Positions 1-7,254 of a DNA stretch of 11,233 nt are shown here, piece after piece. The notes beneath the pieces were generated by a model. The model was not told the DNA's origin, did no database searches, and worked only from the letters and a program-made list of their open reading frames with translations. The translations under genes were made by a program, and so were the position numbers. This stretch comes from Legionellaceae bacterium UBA2794. Lineage in GTDB: Bacteria > Pseudomonadota > Gammaproteobacteria > Legionellales > Legionellaceae. The first letter of the stretch is position 1. Each line of letters opens with the position of its first letter. Location of the stretch: contig DEHS01000102.1 in the NCBI GenBank assembly GCA_002352055.1, forward strand, positions 156,212 through 167,444, read 5' to 3'.

Positions 1-312
1 AACGTCCTCGCCAAGATTTGCAGAAAGTGCGGTAACACTGCCACTAATCCGCACACTTACATTGGCCTGAGCATTGGGTACCAGCTCTATTTGCCCATTT
101 AAAGTAAGTAACTCTGCTAAAGGCTGGACTGTCACTTTGGCAGTTTCAACTTGTAACATGGCAACTTGTTCAGGAGATAGTTTGACTGGTCCTTTGCGGC
201 CCTCGCTGATGGTAATTTCTTCCCCATGAGCGAAACTTGTCGGTGGAATACCTGCAGTAATCAGAATTAAATGGAATAAAATAATAGTTAATTGACGGCC
301 TGGATTATTCAT
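1..312 (-). CDS. RND efflux periplasmic adaptor (HlyD/CzcB/HelB type), N-terminal part only
   Basis: The reading frame starts at the ATG at 312-310 and stays open to the window edge, giving 104 residues. The N-terminus has a hydrophobic stretch (residues 9-20) and an SFAHGEE segment that looks like a signal-peptide end. It is followed by an adaptor-like start with the segments 'LSPEQVAMLQVETAKV' and 'NGQIELVPNAQANVSVRISG', typical of the membrane-proximal and lipoyl-entry region of CusB/CzcB-family membrane fusion proteins. These proteins bridge an inner-membrane RND pump and an outer-membrane channel and usually export metal cations. The start follows the tolC-like stop codon by one base (TAGaATG) and has an AAGGA at 319-323, six bases upstream, so translation is probably coupled. 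In CzcCBA/HelCBA loci the pump gene comes next, here beyond the edge. The substrate cannot be told from this fragment. Confidence 0.85.
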   Translation of the reverse strand, partial: MNNPGRQLTIILFHLILITAGIPPTSFAHGEEITISEGRKGPVKLSPEQVAMLQVETAKVTVQPLAELLTLNGQIELVPNAQANVSVRISGSVTALSANLGEDV

Positions 313-313
313 T

Positions 314-1612
314 CTAATTCCTTTTATAAACAAGGTAGTCACAAAAAGCCATGGTTTTTCCCGTGCCTACTGCGGTGCATAATGCTACTGATGCTTGCAA
401 GTATCGTTCCCAATTAGTGAGGTAGACGGTTTGCAGTTCGTTTTGTTGCCTTTGAATCTGAATTAAATTTAATAAAGATAACTGTCCATTTTTATAGGCA
501 TCACGAGCAAGACTTATGTTTTTCAAGGTTAATTGCAATGAAGTTTTTTGAGTTTGAAATAAGGTGGACTGTAATAGTTTTAATTGTTCGTAATTACTGG
601 CTACTTCGGTCTTAATGGTTAAGTCGATAGCCCGTAGACCCATCAGGGCTTGGGTTCCAGTTGCTCCGGCTTCGAGTATACGTCCTTGATTGCCATTCAG
701 CAAAGGCAGTGGGACAGACAGATTTACTCCCAGGCTTTTATCTGCATATTGTGGTGGGGCACCTTCGACTACAATTTTATCTTGTTGGACTGACAGCCCT
801 AATATCCAGTCAGCATATCGTTCGGCTCGTGCTAATCGCATTTCGGCTCCAGCACGTTGAACATTTAATAAAATGGCCTGTCTATCAGGTCGATGACTTA
901 ATGCAATTGCCTGTAATCTGCTTAAATCCGGTAAGGGTGATAATTTTGGTAACTGTGGGTTTAGGGTTACTTTTTGAGTTGTTGAATACCCTAATAGTTG
1001 ATTAAATGTGGCTGATTGACCTATCTGAATACTGGTAAGTAACTGAATCTCCTGTTTGATTCTTTGATACTCAAGTCGAGCAGTGTTGCTATCCAGTTCT
1101 GATACTTCAGCGGCCAGGTAGCGATTATGAGTGACATCCACTAATTGACGGTTTAAACGTGACAGATAATTTAATTGTTGTAAACGGCGTTGGGTAATGT
1201 TCAAGGCATAAAAAGCATTGGCCACGGACTGAGTCAGTTTACGTTCGGCTTCTTTTATTTCAACAATTGCTTTGGCAATATCAATTCGCGCGACCTTTTT
1301 TTGTTGCCTGATTCTGCCCGATATGGGAAAGGCCTGACTAAATCCGGCACTACGGGTGTACTCTCCCTCATTCGTTAAGGCGCTGTCATCATTTGAACTT
1401 AAATTAAGAATGGGGTTTGTCCAAAGGCCTGCTTGAACTAGGCGGGCTTTTGCAATAGCAACATTGGTTCTGGCTGCAGTTAAATCGCGATTATTATGGA
1501 TTGCGATTTGAGTTGCCTGTTTTAAACTTAATAGGGGGGTGGCGTTGATAGTGGTCGAACATAAAAAGGCCACTAGGAATGATGACCATCCTGAACGTGC
1601 AAAATGCCTCAT
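314..1612 (-). CDS. TolC family outer membrane efflux protein (CzcC/HelC-like)
   Basis: This 432-residue protein is of normal length for the outer-membrane channel of a tripartite RND efflux system. Residues 1-24 form a signal peptide ending near TINA. The rest shows the two-fold OEP repeat: 'SLKQATQIAIHNNRDLTAAR' (29-48) opens the first half and 'LQAIALSHRPDRQAILLNVQ' the second. Each half has long Gln/Ala/Leu-rich helices predicted to build the periplasmic alpha-barrel. 'QAGLWTNPIL' and 'FSQAFPISGR' resemble CzcC/CusC members. It is first in the operon, ahead of the adaptor gene, matching the helC-helB-helA order described in Legionella and czcCBA elsewhere. An AAGGA lies at 1626-1630, a rather long 13 bases before the ATG; no alternative in-frame ATG exists before an upstream stop. 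Metal-cation export is the likely role by family; the actual ion is unknown. Confidence 0.9.
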   Translation of the reverse strand: MRHFARSGWSSFLVAFLCSTTINATPLLSLKQATQIAIHNNRDLTAARTNVAIAKARLVQAGLWTNPILNLSSNDDSALTNEGEYTRSAGFSQAFPISGRIRQQKKVARIDIAKAIVEIKEAERKLTQSVANAFYALNITQRRLQQLNYLSRLNRQLVDVTHNRYLAAEVSELDSNTARLEYQRIKQEIQLLTSIQIGQSATFNQLLGYSTTQKVTLNPQLPKLSPLPDLSRLQAIALSHRPDRQAILLNVQRAGAEMRLARAERYADWILGLSVQQDKIVVEGAPPQYADKSLGVNLSVPLPLLNGNQGRILEAGATGTQALMGLRAIDLTIKTEVASNYEQLKLLQSTLFQTQKTSLQLTLKNISLARDAYKNGQLSLLNLIQIQRQQNELQTVYLTNWERYLQASVALCTAVGTGKTMAFCDYLVYKRN

Positions 1613-1663
1613 GTATTGATTCGCATCCTTAGCATATGTTCTTAATTAAATGAATATTCTAGT

Positions 1664-1692
1664 ACTATCAATCCTTATCACCATACTGTCAA
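1664..1692 (-). promoter_or_regulatory. Candidate sigma-70 promoter of the efflux operon
   Basis: On the minus strand a perfect -35 box TTGACA (1692-1687) is followed after exactly 17 bases by GATAGT (1669-1664), which matches four of six positions of TATAAT. The expected transcript start is about 45 bases before the tolC-like ATG. No MerR-type dyad with a long spacer is obvious, so the regulator of this metal-type efflux operon cannot be named. Confidence 0.5.
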
Positions 1693-1786
1693 TCTTCTTA
1701 AGAACTATAGCCTGCTCCCCCCAAAGATATTGAAGCATAAACATGCCAGATATGAATAATAAGAAAATCCGATAAAGTACTAATAG

Positions 1787-2488
1787 CTATTTACTGGTTG
1801 CCGTGCTGTCGGAAAAGTTAAATCTTAAGCCCACTAAAAATGTGCTGGTATTGGGCTTATAACGACCGCTTAAAGTTTCTTCGGACAAGGGTTCGATATG
1901 AGTCCAGCTCGCACTGCTATATTGCATGAACTGGTACGTGAGTAATAAATCCAGATTAGGCGTTAATTTCGTTATTGTTCCTGCTTTTAAGCCACCTCCG
2001 GTGATCCATTGATCCATATTAGCGCTTATTCCAATATTCCCCGCAGTATTATTCACTCCAATAGCGAAACGATTTCGTGAAATTCCGGGACCTGCGAAGA
2101 AGCGTAGCATGTCATTGTATTTATATGCCGGTAGCAAAAATAAAGCGAAACCATATTCTAATTGCTCCTCGGCATATACGTTTTCAGTAAAATACCAGCC
2201 ATTGATTGTATGTCTCGCTTTCCCCGTCAAGAAATCTATATTTAACTCCACAGCTGCAGAGATATTTTCTGAAAAGCCACGTTCATATCCACCTAAAAGC
2301 TGGCCATAAAAACTGGTGTAGCCACTCCTGAAAGTTGCCAAAGAGGGTGATTGTTCTTCAAGAGGATAAGTCAGTTCCTTTTTAACAGTGACTGAGTTGA
2401 CTCCTAAATTAATGCCAGAATACCAGGCAGCATGTAACTCACATGATAATAAGCAGGCAACTAACATTAATAGAGATTTTTTATTCAT
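1787..2488 (-). CDS. Outer membrane beta-barrel protein (small, OmpA/OmpW-like fold), hypothetical
   Basis: The 233-residue product starts with a signal peptide (MNKKSLLMLVACLLSCELHA, residues 1-20). It continues with alternating polar/hydrophobic strands and many aromatic residues, as in eight-stranded outer-membrane barrels: 'AWYSGINLGVNSV', 'FYGQLLGGYERGF', 'AAVELNIDFL', 'ITGGGLKAGTI', 'LLLTYQFMQYS', 'STFLVGLRFNF'. The last strand ends in Phe, as BAM substrates often do, followed by a short polar tail. No catalytic motif is visible, so a structural or surface role is all that can be proposed. The gene begins nine bases after the metalloprotease stop. The Shine-Dalgarno TAAGGA overlaps that stop codon, indicating translational coupling with the protease. 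No convincing intrinsic terminator follows the gene. Confidence 0.8.
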   Translation of the reverse strand: MNKKSLLMLVACLLSCELHAAWYSGINLGVNSVTVKKELTYPLEEQSPSLATFRSGYTSFYGQLLGGYERGFSENISAAVELNIDFLTGKARHTINGWYFTENVYAEEQLEYGFALFLLPAYKYNDMLRFFAGPGISRNRFAIGVNNTAGNIGISANMDQWITGGGLKAGTITKLTPNLDLLLTYQFMQYSSASWTHIEPLSEETLSGRYKPNTSTFLVGLRFNFSDSTATSK

Positions 2489-2497
2489 GTCGAGTCC

Positions 2498-4714
2498 TTA
2501 TGATAAAATACTGGGAATAGTTACGGGATTTGATGTTCTGCTTATTCCATTACTGTCCTTTGCGGTGATAGTCACAACGGTTCGTTTAGGAGTTGTTATG
2601 TTCCCGATAATAAAGCGATGATTTTTATGATCCAGCCTGATTGTGGCTCCAGGTGAGCCATTAACCGAATATAGTTCATTGGATGGGGGGATACAATCCG
2701 CATATAAAACAAATGCCTCTCTGGTGTTCATTCCATTTCGGTCTGCCTTGAGCAATTGCGGTGCTCTTGCAGGAACTGCATTAATGATGAAGTTATTTGG
2801 TGAAATGTTAAAAAAAGTGCCATTGCACGCCTGGACCATAATGCGCGCAGTAGTGGTGCCGATATTAGGCACACAAATTTCAGCCCGACCAATATTAGCG
2901 ACTTCAGTGGCCAATACATAGGGATAAGATTGGCCCCCATCAGTTGACAGGGATATATTCACTAAACTTGCATTAACGGGAAATGCATTAGTATTCGCTA
3001 TATTCCAGTTGACTCTCTCTGGGGAAATTCCAGACCAGTTAACGCCACTTTGTGCCGGATAAGTTACTACAAAGGGACCCGCTGCTTCTGTTGTCATCAA
3101 GCGAACATCGGTATAAGCATTACACGAGCCACCGGGAGTATTGTTCCGCACAGATACTTTGAAATTTAAATTACGCGATACTGACGATAGAACCTCCCAG
3201 GTAAACGGACCATTATTGGCAAGGGAAATCAGATCGGGGAGGTAGCGGGTTCCTGAGCTTTTGGGAAGACGACTTCTGAAATTTGGTCCTCCGGTTGATG
3301 TACTTACCGGTGGTTGGGGTGTTATTTCATTATCCATTTGTTCCCAGGTATAAGTCAAAGCAGCGGTATTTACCGGAGATAGTGCATTGGCTGTTAGGGC
3401 GAAAGGAGTTAGAACAGGAATAAAGGTTATTGGTGCAATATTGGTTCTTTGAATAATGGGTGCGGCTGGGATAGGGGTTGTTACCGCACAATTATTAGCG
3501 GGACTTGCAACAAAGTTTCCCATTTGTTGTAAACTGATTCCATTAAAATAAGCATCAGAATTTGATTGAATGTTAGGTTCGCAAATTCCAGAATACCCCA
3601 TAATAGTACTTCCACTCCCTGGTTCTACAGCAGTCGGGGGGTTGCGTTCGCAATCATTATTTTGCACGTGTTGCGCACTAAATTGATGTCCGATTTCATG
3701 AGCCACGTAGTCAATATCAAACGCGTCTCCTACAGGGGCGGTACGACCGGTAACGCCCATTGCTTTAATATCCGGATCACATACGCATCCTATCTGGGCA
3801 AGACCACTGCCAGCGGCATCTACCACATGACCGATATCGTAATTGGCGGTGCCAATTACTGCATCGACATTTACTTGATTTTGCTCAATCATGGCGTTGG
3901 GATTACCACTGGTATACGGTTGATTATTAGGGTTGGTATAAATAATATTGGCATTGGTCCCGATGATTTCCAAAGTAATTGCCATATCGGTTTCATATAC
4001 TCCGTTAACCCGATTAATAGTGGTTGTTTGGGCTGCCTGTGCGGCTGGAACTGTTCCTCCATAAAATTGAGTGTATTGTGCCGTTGCAGCTATAGCCAGG
4101 CGGTATTTTTTTAATTCACAAGGATTGAAGTCTGCAAAATGTTGGAATGCTACCTGATTATAATTTAATGTATTCTCACTGTGTACACCACATTTAAGCT
4201 TGCTAGTATTTATAGAGTCTTTCTTATAATAAATAATATAAAATTCTGTTTTTCCTGTTTGTAACGGGTCGATAAAAACCGGACTTTTACCGGGACTTAA
4301 AATCATTGCATGAAACCCGTTGGGTGTCAGATCAAATTTTGCTAATTCCCCTGGATTATCAATGCCATAGCCATCATAGGTTTTAATCATCGGAAATTGG
4401 GCGCTAAGCTCAGGATTTAATGTGCTGTTTTCCATTACCTGATAGCGTTTTATTGAGCCATCCGGTTGCGGTAATTCAATTTGTAACGGTACTCCTGTTT
4501 TTAAACCATCACGATGGGGTGCACTCTCTAACTCGGTATAAAGTTGTTGGAGATCAACCGTAATAATCCGGTATGATGAGGCATTGATACTTTTTTTTAA
4601 TGATGCAATTGTTGCAGGGTTTATTTCATTATAAAAATTATTGATGATCTTGTCTTGGGCTGAAGCTAATGAGCTAAGCAGTAAAAGAGATGAGCTTAAA
4701 AACGTCCGTGTCAT
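2498..4714 (-). CDS. Secreted reprolysin-like (M12B/metzincin) zinc metalloprotease
   Basis: The 738-residue precursor has a Sec signal peptide (residues 1-19, ending ASA-Q) and a propeptide-like region of about 180 residues. A metzincin catalytic domain follows from about residue 203. The zinc motif HExxHxxxxxH is complete (His339, Glu340, His343, His349; 'HEIGHQFSAQH'). The Met-turn follows in 'STIMGYSGIC' (Met372), which places it in the reprolysin-like M12B group. Paired cysteines (310, 312, 355, 378) suit disulphides outside the cytoplasm. Residues from about 415 form beta-rich accessory domains. One, near 555-655, has a 'VNWNIANT...SLSTDGGQSYPYVL' pattern that I associate with secreted metalloproteases of Bacteroidetes and other bacteria. 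The ATG at 4714-4712 lacks a strong Shine-Dalgarno. The protein probably degrades extracellular proteins; the substrate is unknown. It is co-transcribed with the outer-membrane protein gene at 1787-2488. Confidence 0.9.
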   Translation of the reverse strand: MTRTFLSSSLLLLSSLASAQDKIINNFYNEINPATIASLKKSINASSYRIITVDLQQLYTELESAPHRDGLKTGVPLQIELPQPDGSIKRYQVMENSTLNPELSAQFPMIKTYDGYGIDNPGELAKFDLTPNGFHAMILSPGKSPVFIDPLQTGKTEFYIIYYKKDSINTSKLKCGVHSENTLNYNQVAFQHFADFNPCELKKYRLAIAATAQYTQFYGGTVPAAQAAQTTTINRVNGVYETDMAITLEIIGTNANIIYTNPNNQPYTSGNPNAMIEQNQVNVDAVIGTANYDIGHVVDAAGSGLAQIGCVCDPDIKAMGVTGRTAPVGDAFDIDYVAHEIGHQFSAQHVQNNDCERNPPTAVEPGSGSTIMGYSGICEPNIQSNSDAYFNGISLQQMGNFVASPANNCAVTTPIPAAPIIQRTNIAPITFIPVLTPFALTANALSPVNTAALTYTWEQMDNEITPQPPVSTSTGGPNFRSRLPKSSGTRYLPDLISLANNGPFTWEVLSSVSRNLNFKVSVRNNTPGGSCNAYTDVRLMTTEAAGPFVVTYPAQSGVNWSGISPERVNWNIANTNAFPVNASLVNISLSTDGGQSYPYVLATEVANIGRAEICVPNIGTTTARIMVQACNGTFFNISPNNFIINAVPARAPQLLKADRNGMNTREAFVLYADCIPPSNELYSVNGSPGATIRLDHKNHRFIIGNITTPKRTVVTITAKDSNGISRTSNPVTIPSILS

Positions 4715-4832
4715 GATAATATGCCGTCTTGGTCAGAGGGTTCAATTTATCATTATAAAAAATGAAATTCAATTTAATATCTTGGGCTTAGGAACAATGA
4801 GAATAACTAAATTGTTATGAAGGATTTGGCCA
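4715..4832. promoter_or_regulatory. Divergent promoter region between protease and dipeptidase operons
   Basis: These 118 A+T-rich bases must drive both the minus-strand protease operon and the plus-strand dipeptidase operon. A perfect TATAAT is present on the minus strand at 4757-4752, but no recognisable -35 lies 16-18 bases upstream. On the plus strand TTGGTC (4729-4734) with ATTATA 17 bases later is a weak candidate. A 9-bp direct repeat TTCAATTTA occurs at 4741-4749 and 4768-4776, 27 bases apart start to start, and could be a pair of regulator sites. The minus-strand sequence TATAATGATAAA matches two of the three Fur hexamers only. Confidence 0.4.
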
Positions 4833-5537
4833 GTGAACTATAAATTTAATCCAGATGATTACGAAGCTATAGAATTCCATGATACGCTTCACGACAGAAT
4901 TAAAATATGTCCCATGTATTTTTACTTAGGTTTTAGCCCCATTAAAAATATTTTTGGGAGAGCGGCTGTTTACTATAGACTGGTTAAGGCTCTGGCTTTA
5001 TTGCCAGCCGAATATGGATTGTTGATTTGGGATGTATATCGACCAAGAGTGGTTCAGGCAGAATTATTTCTTTGGATGAGGGAAGAAATCAGGAAAAAGT
5101 TGCCTGAATTGAATGAAGAGGAACAGTACGCCGAGACTAAAAAATACATGTCAGCTCCATCGCAAATAGGTGATGATTACTGTCCACCTCATTTAAGTGG
5201 AGGCGCTATAGATTTAACACTCTATTCTATTGGAACGGGTTATGAACTGGATATGGGTACGCCATTCGATGAGTGTAGTGAACGTGCACACAGTCATTAT
5301 TATGAGCGGCAGAAACGATTATCCGAGGATAATAGATTTATTAAAGAAAGAAGAAAATTGCTTCGTGAAGCGATGGAACACGTTGGTTTTACTTCTTATC
5401 AGTATGAGTGGTGGCATTTTGATTTAGGCACTATCTTTTGGAGTAATACCTTAAATTGCCCTTCGGTTTTTGGACCATTATTTGGTGATGAGGAATGGCC
5501 AAAACACATTCAGGCGTCATTAAAAGGGGCAATTTAA
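4833..5537 (+). CDS. D-alanyl-D-alanine dipeptidase (VanX/DdpX, peptidase M15D)
   Basis: This 234-residue protein carries all key residues of the VanX family. These are the substrate Arg in 'WDVYRPR' (Arg70), zinc ligands His120 and Asp127 in 'PPHLSGGAIDLTL', the conserved 'LDMGTPFDECSERAHSH' block (139-155), and catalytic Glu192 with zinc ligand His195 in 'EWWHFDLG'. The family hydrolyses D-Ala-D-Ala. There is no signal peptide, so it is cytoplasmic like VanX and DdpX. The start is GTG at 4833, supported by AAGGA at 4820-4824 eight bases upstream. An in-frame TGA at 4818 excludes a longer form, and the next Met (28) would remove conserved N-terminal sequence. The first positions of the metal motif differ from the usual SxHSRGxAID (Pro for Ser, Ser for Arg). 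No VanA/VanH-like ligase or dehydrogenase is nearby, so classical vancomycin resistance is unlikely. The exporter gene follows after 19 bases. Confidence 0.88.
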   Translation: MNYKFNPDDYEAIEFHDTLHDRIKICPMYFYLGFSPIKNIFGRAAVYYRLVKALALLPAEYGLLIWDVYRPRVVQAELFLWMREEIRKKLPELNEEEQYAETKKYMSAPSQIGDDYCPPHLSGGAIDLTLYSIGTGYELDMGTPFDECSERAHSHYYERQKRLSEDNRFIKERRKLLREAMEHVGFTSYQYEWWHFDLGTIFWSNTLNCPSVFGPLFGDEEWPKHIQASLKGAI

Positions 5538-5556
5538 CCTAAGTTTAAGGATATTT

Positions 5557-6750
5557 ATGATCAAGCAAAGCAGTCAGAAAGTCTCATTATTATTTATTTT
5601 AGTAATTTTGATGTTGATTGTGCTGATGCAAACGACAATGGATCAGTACGTGCCATCCTTGCCTGAAATAACTAAAGCATTTAAGAGTACTGAGGCGTCG
5701 ATTCAGCTTACATTGTCCTTTTTTATGGTGGGGTTGGGGTTATCGCATGTATTTTACGGCCCATTATCCGATAAAATTGGTCGTAAACCCCCTTTAATGT
5801 TTGGAATTGGCTTAAGTATCGTGGGCAGTATGTTTTGTTTTTTTGCTCCATCAGTCTTGGTTTTGATTCTCGGGCGATTTCTTCAGGGGTTTGGCATAGG
5901 GTGCTGTAATTCAGTCGGGCGCTCGTTGATTCGTGATCTTTTTGCCGATAAAACACTAGCAAGAATAGGTTCTTATGTTGGCGTAATCAGTATTTTTATT
6001 ATGGTTGCTTCTCCCACTCTGGGAGGATACATTCAAGAACATTTTGGCTGGCGTGCAAATTTTTTATTTCTAATCAGTTTTGGTCTATTAGTTTGGTTCA
6101 TTGTATTATTGGTTTTGCCTGAAACGAATAAAAATTTAAAATCTGATGCGACTAAAATTAAAGTAATAGCCCGCAATTGCCTGACCTTGCTTCGTTCAAA
6201 AATTTTTTTAGGGTACACTTTATGTGCCTGTTTCGCTTTCGCAGGTATTGTTTCCTATCTTACTATTGCTCCCTTTTTGTTTCAGAATGTTTATGGACTA
6301 AGCCCTGTTGAGTTCGGGCAACTCACCATCTTCATTGCGGGAGCTATTTGTGTTAGTGGCATTATTAATAGCCAGCTTGTGATGCAGAAGGGAATATCTT
6401 ATATGGTATTTATTGGTGTGCTATTTATGATCATTGGTGGGTTCAGCATGTTGATTTTTTCTATGCTGGGCAAGAAGCATATACTTGGTATCATGCTCCC
6501 TGTTACTTTCTTTAGTATGGGGGCTGGTTTTACATTTATAAATGCATTTGCGGGTGCTTTTAACCCCTTCCCCCAAATAGCGGGGACGGTAGGTGCTCTG
6601 TATGCCAGTTTGCAAGATTTAAGTGCAGGATTAATGTGTGGTATTATTTCATTGATTCAGGGTTATGGTCAGTTTACGTTGGCAGTTATTTTGCTTATTC
6701 TGGGTTTAGGCTCTTTAGGTGCCTGGAATTTATCTTCACAAGAGAATTAA
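5557..6750 (+). CDS. MFS drug exporter, Bcr/CflA type (DHA1)
   Basis: The 397-residue product has about 12 hydrophobic segments and the motifs of the 12-TM drug:H+ antiporter family. 'DQYVPSLPEI' (29-38) lies after TM1, as in Bcr/CflA. Motif A 'GPLSDKIGRKP' (68-78) lies between TM2 and TM3, the motif-B-like 'LGRFLQGFGIG' (105-115) is in TM4, and the motif-C-like 'ASPTLGGYIQ' (151-160) is in TM5, followed by 'FGWRANF'. It acts in the inner membrane, exporting small molecules against protons; known relatives export bicyclomycin, sulphonamides or dipeptides/amino acids. The ATG at 5557 has AAGGA at 5547-5551. It lies between the dipeptidase (19 bases upstream) and the acyl carrier protein (8 bases downstream), so the three genes almost certainly share a transcript. 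The substrate is unknown. Confidence 0.88.
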   Translation: MIKQSSQKVSLLFILVILMLIVLMQTTMDQYVPSLPEITKAFKSTEASIQLTLSFFMVGLGLSHVFYGPLSDKIGRKPPLMFGIGLSIVGSMFCFFAPSVLVLILGRFLQGFGIGCCNSVGRSLIRDLFADKTLARIGSYVGVISIFIMVASPTLGGYIQEHFGWRANFLFLISFGLLVWFIVLLVLPETNKNLKSDATKIKVIARNCLTLLRSKIFLGYTLCACFAFAGIVSYLTIAPFLFQNVYGLSPVEFGQLTIFIAGAICVSGIINSQLVMQKGISYMVFIGVLFMIIGGFSMLIFSMLGKKHILGIMLPVTFFSMGAGFTFINAFAGAFNPFPQIAGTVGALYASLQDLSAGLMCGIISLIQGYGQFTLAVILLILGLGSLGAWNLSSQEN

Positions 6751-6758
6751 GGGGTTTT

Positions 6759-6986
6759 ATGAAAATTAATGATAGTGAATTAAAAAAAATCATCAGTAAA
6801 TTATCAGGTGCTAAAGAAAGTGAAATTCATGATGACACCGCATTAATTGAGGATTTGCACTTGGACTCTTTAAAAATTGTGGAACTAATTGCCATATTAA
6901 GTGAAGATTATAATTTGGAAGTAACAGAAGAGGATGCGATAAATTTTCAAACCTATAAGGATTTATTTGACTTCACTCAGAAGTGA
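6759..6986 (+). CDS. Stand-alone acyl carrier protein
   Basis: Starting at the ATG at 6759, eight bases after the exporter stop and preceded by GGGG, the 75-residue acidic product matches the length and four-helix pattern of acyl carrier proteins. The phosphopantetheine-attachment motif is 'LHLDSLKIVEL' with Ser37, preceded by 'DDTALIEDL' and followed by 'LSEDYNLEVTEEDA' (helix III region). A holo-ACP carries an acyl or aminoacyl group as a thioester on a phosphopantetheine arm. The gene is not next to any fatty-acid synthesis gene (fabD, fabG, fabF), so it is unlikely to be the housekeeping AcpP. It is the last gene of the dipeptidase-exporter operon. No loading enzyme, ketosynthase, NRPS module or thioesterase is in view, so its partner must be elsewhere. 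The longer frame starting at 6636 lies inside the exporter gene and is not used. Confidence 0.9.
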   Translation: MKINDSELKKIISKLSGAKESEIHDDTALIEDLHLDSLKIVELIAILSEDYNLEVTEEDAINFQTYKDLFDFTQK

Positions 6987-7012
6987 TTTCTGCACCTTAT
7001 TGTCTCTAGCAT

Positions 7013-7033
7013 AGGGGAACAATCCCCTTTTTT
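7013..7033 (+). terminator. Rho-independent terminator of the dipeptidase-exporter-ACP operon
   Basis: A perfect six-base stem AGGGGA (7013-7018) and TCCCCT (7023-7028) with an ACAA loop is followed by a run of T to 7033. It sits 26 bases after the ACP stop codon, so the ACP is the last gene of its operon and the membrane protein at 7293 needs its own promoter. Confidence 0.85.
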
Positions 7034-7196
7034 ACTTCACCATTTTAGGATCATTGACTCTGGTTTGAATAGCGTTATTCACAGCTATTTAGCTCATCTG
7101 TTAACTTTTTGTAAGCCTTTTAACAGGCTGACATTTCTCTCAGTTCGGTACGATTGGGTGAGCCACTATTTATTTCATACATAGATTGCATTGAAA
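7034..7196. other. Gene-free stretch with minor hairpins
   Basis: Between the terminator and the promoter of the next gene (total gene-free interval 6987-7292, 306 bases) I see no open reading frame with a ribosome binding site. Several small hairpins occur: TGAATA/TATTCA around GCGT (7066-7081), AGCT/AGCT (7083-7094) and AGCCT/AGGCT (7114-7129). TTGACT at 7054-7059 could be a -35 box but has no good -10 partner. A small RNA is possible but not supported. Confidence 0.3.
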
Positions 7197-7202
7197 TATA
7201 TT
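7174..7202 (+). promoter_or_regulatory. Candidate promoter of the MFS/GalU-like operon
   Basis: TATATT at 7197-7202 matches five of six positions of TATAAT. TTCATA at 7174-7179 is a weak -35, spaced 17 bases. Transcription would begin near 7209, immediately before the inverted repeat at 7213-7242. That places the repeat at the very 5' end of the mRNA, or over the start site as an operator. Confidence 0.35.
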
Positions 7203-7212
7203 AATTTACTTA

Positions 7213-7247
7213 GAGACAAAAGTGATTTACAGTTTTTGTCTCACTTT
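7213..7247 (+). promoter_or_regulatory. Inverted repeat with alternative overlapping hairpin in the leader
   Basis: A perfect 9-bp inverted repeat pairs GAGACAAAA (7213-7221) with TTTTGTCTC (7234-7242) across a 12-base spacer. A second possible stem pairs AAAGTGA (7219-7225) with TCACTTT (7241-7247). The two share bases 7219-7221 and 7241-7242 and so cannot form together. The second ends directly against the AGGGA ribosome-binding-like site (7248-7252). As DNA it could be a repressor operator; as RNA it could be a switching leader. Neither reading matches a riboswitch class I know. Confidence 0.5.
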
Positions 7248-7254
7248 AGGGAAA

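Noticed and set aside
661..1005. 114-codon plus-strand open frame
   Set aside because: It is antisense to the TolC-family gene, which has full-length family features; it has no family signature of its own.
1609..1626. Five-codon frame ending in an ATGA overlap with the tolC-like start
   Set aside because: Its only ribosome binding site (AAGGA) abuts its own ATG, too close to work, so it is better read as the site for the tolC-like gene itself.
2388..2921. Two plus-strand open frames of 77 and 92 codons
   Set aside because: They are antisense to the barrel protein start and the protease C-terminus, both supported by signal peptide and domain patterns.
3566..4114. 182-codon open frame on the plus strand
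   Set aside because: It lies antisense inside the metalloprotease catalytic domain, whose zinc motif and Met-turn fix the coding strand; no ribosome binding site or family features were seen.
4741..4763. Fur-box-like sequence (minus strand TATAATGATAAA)
   Set aside because: Only two of the three hexamers resemble the Fur consensus; the third does not match, and A+T-rich DNA gives such partial matches often.
4817..4843. Eight-codon ATG frame overlapping the GTG start of the dipeptidase
   Set aside because: No ribosome binding site precedes it, and its second codon region is the AAGGA that serves the GTG start.
6972..6986. Small hairpin at the ACP stop codon (TCACT/AGTGA)
   Set aside because: It has a five-base stem without a T-run; the strong terminator lies 26 bases further on.
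7066..7129. Cluster of small hairpins as a possible small RNA
   Set aside because: Stems are only four to six bases, with no clear promoter and no terminator of their own.
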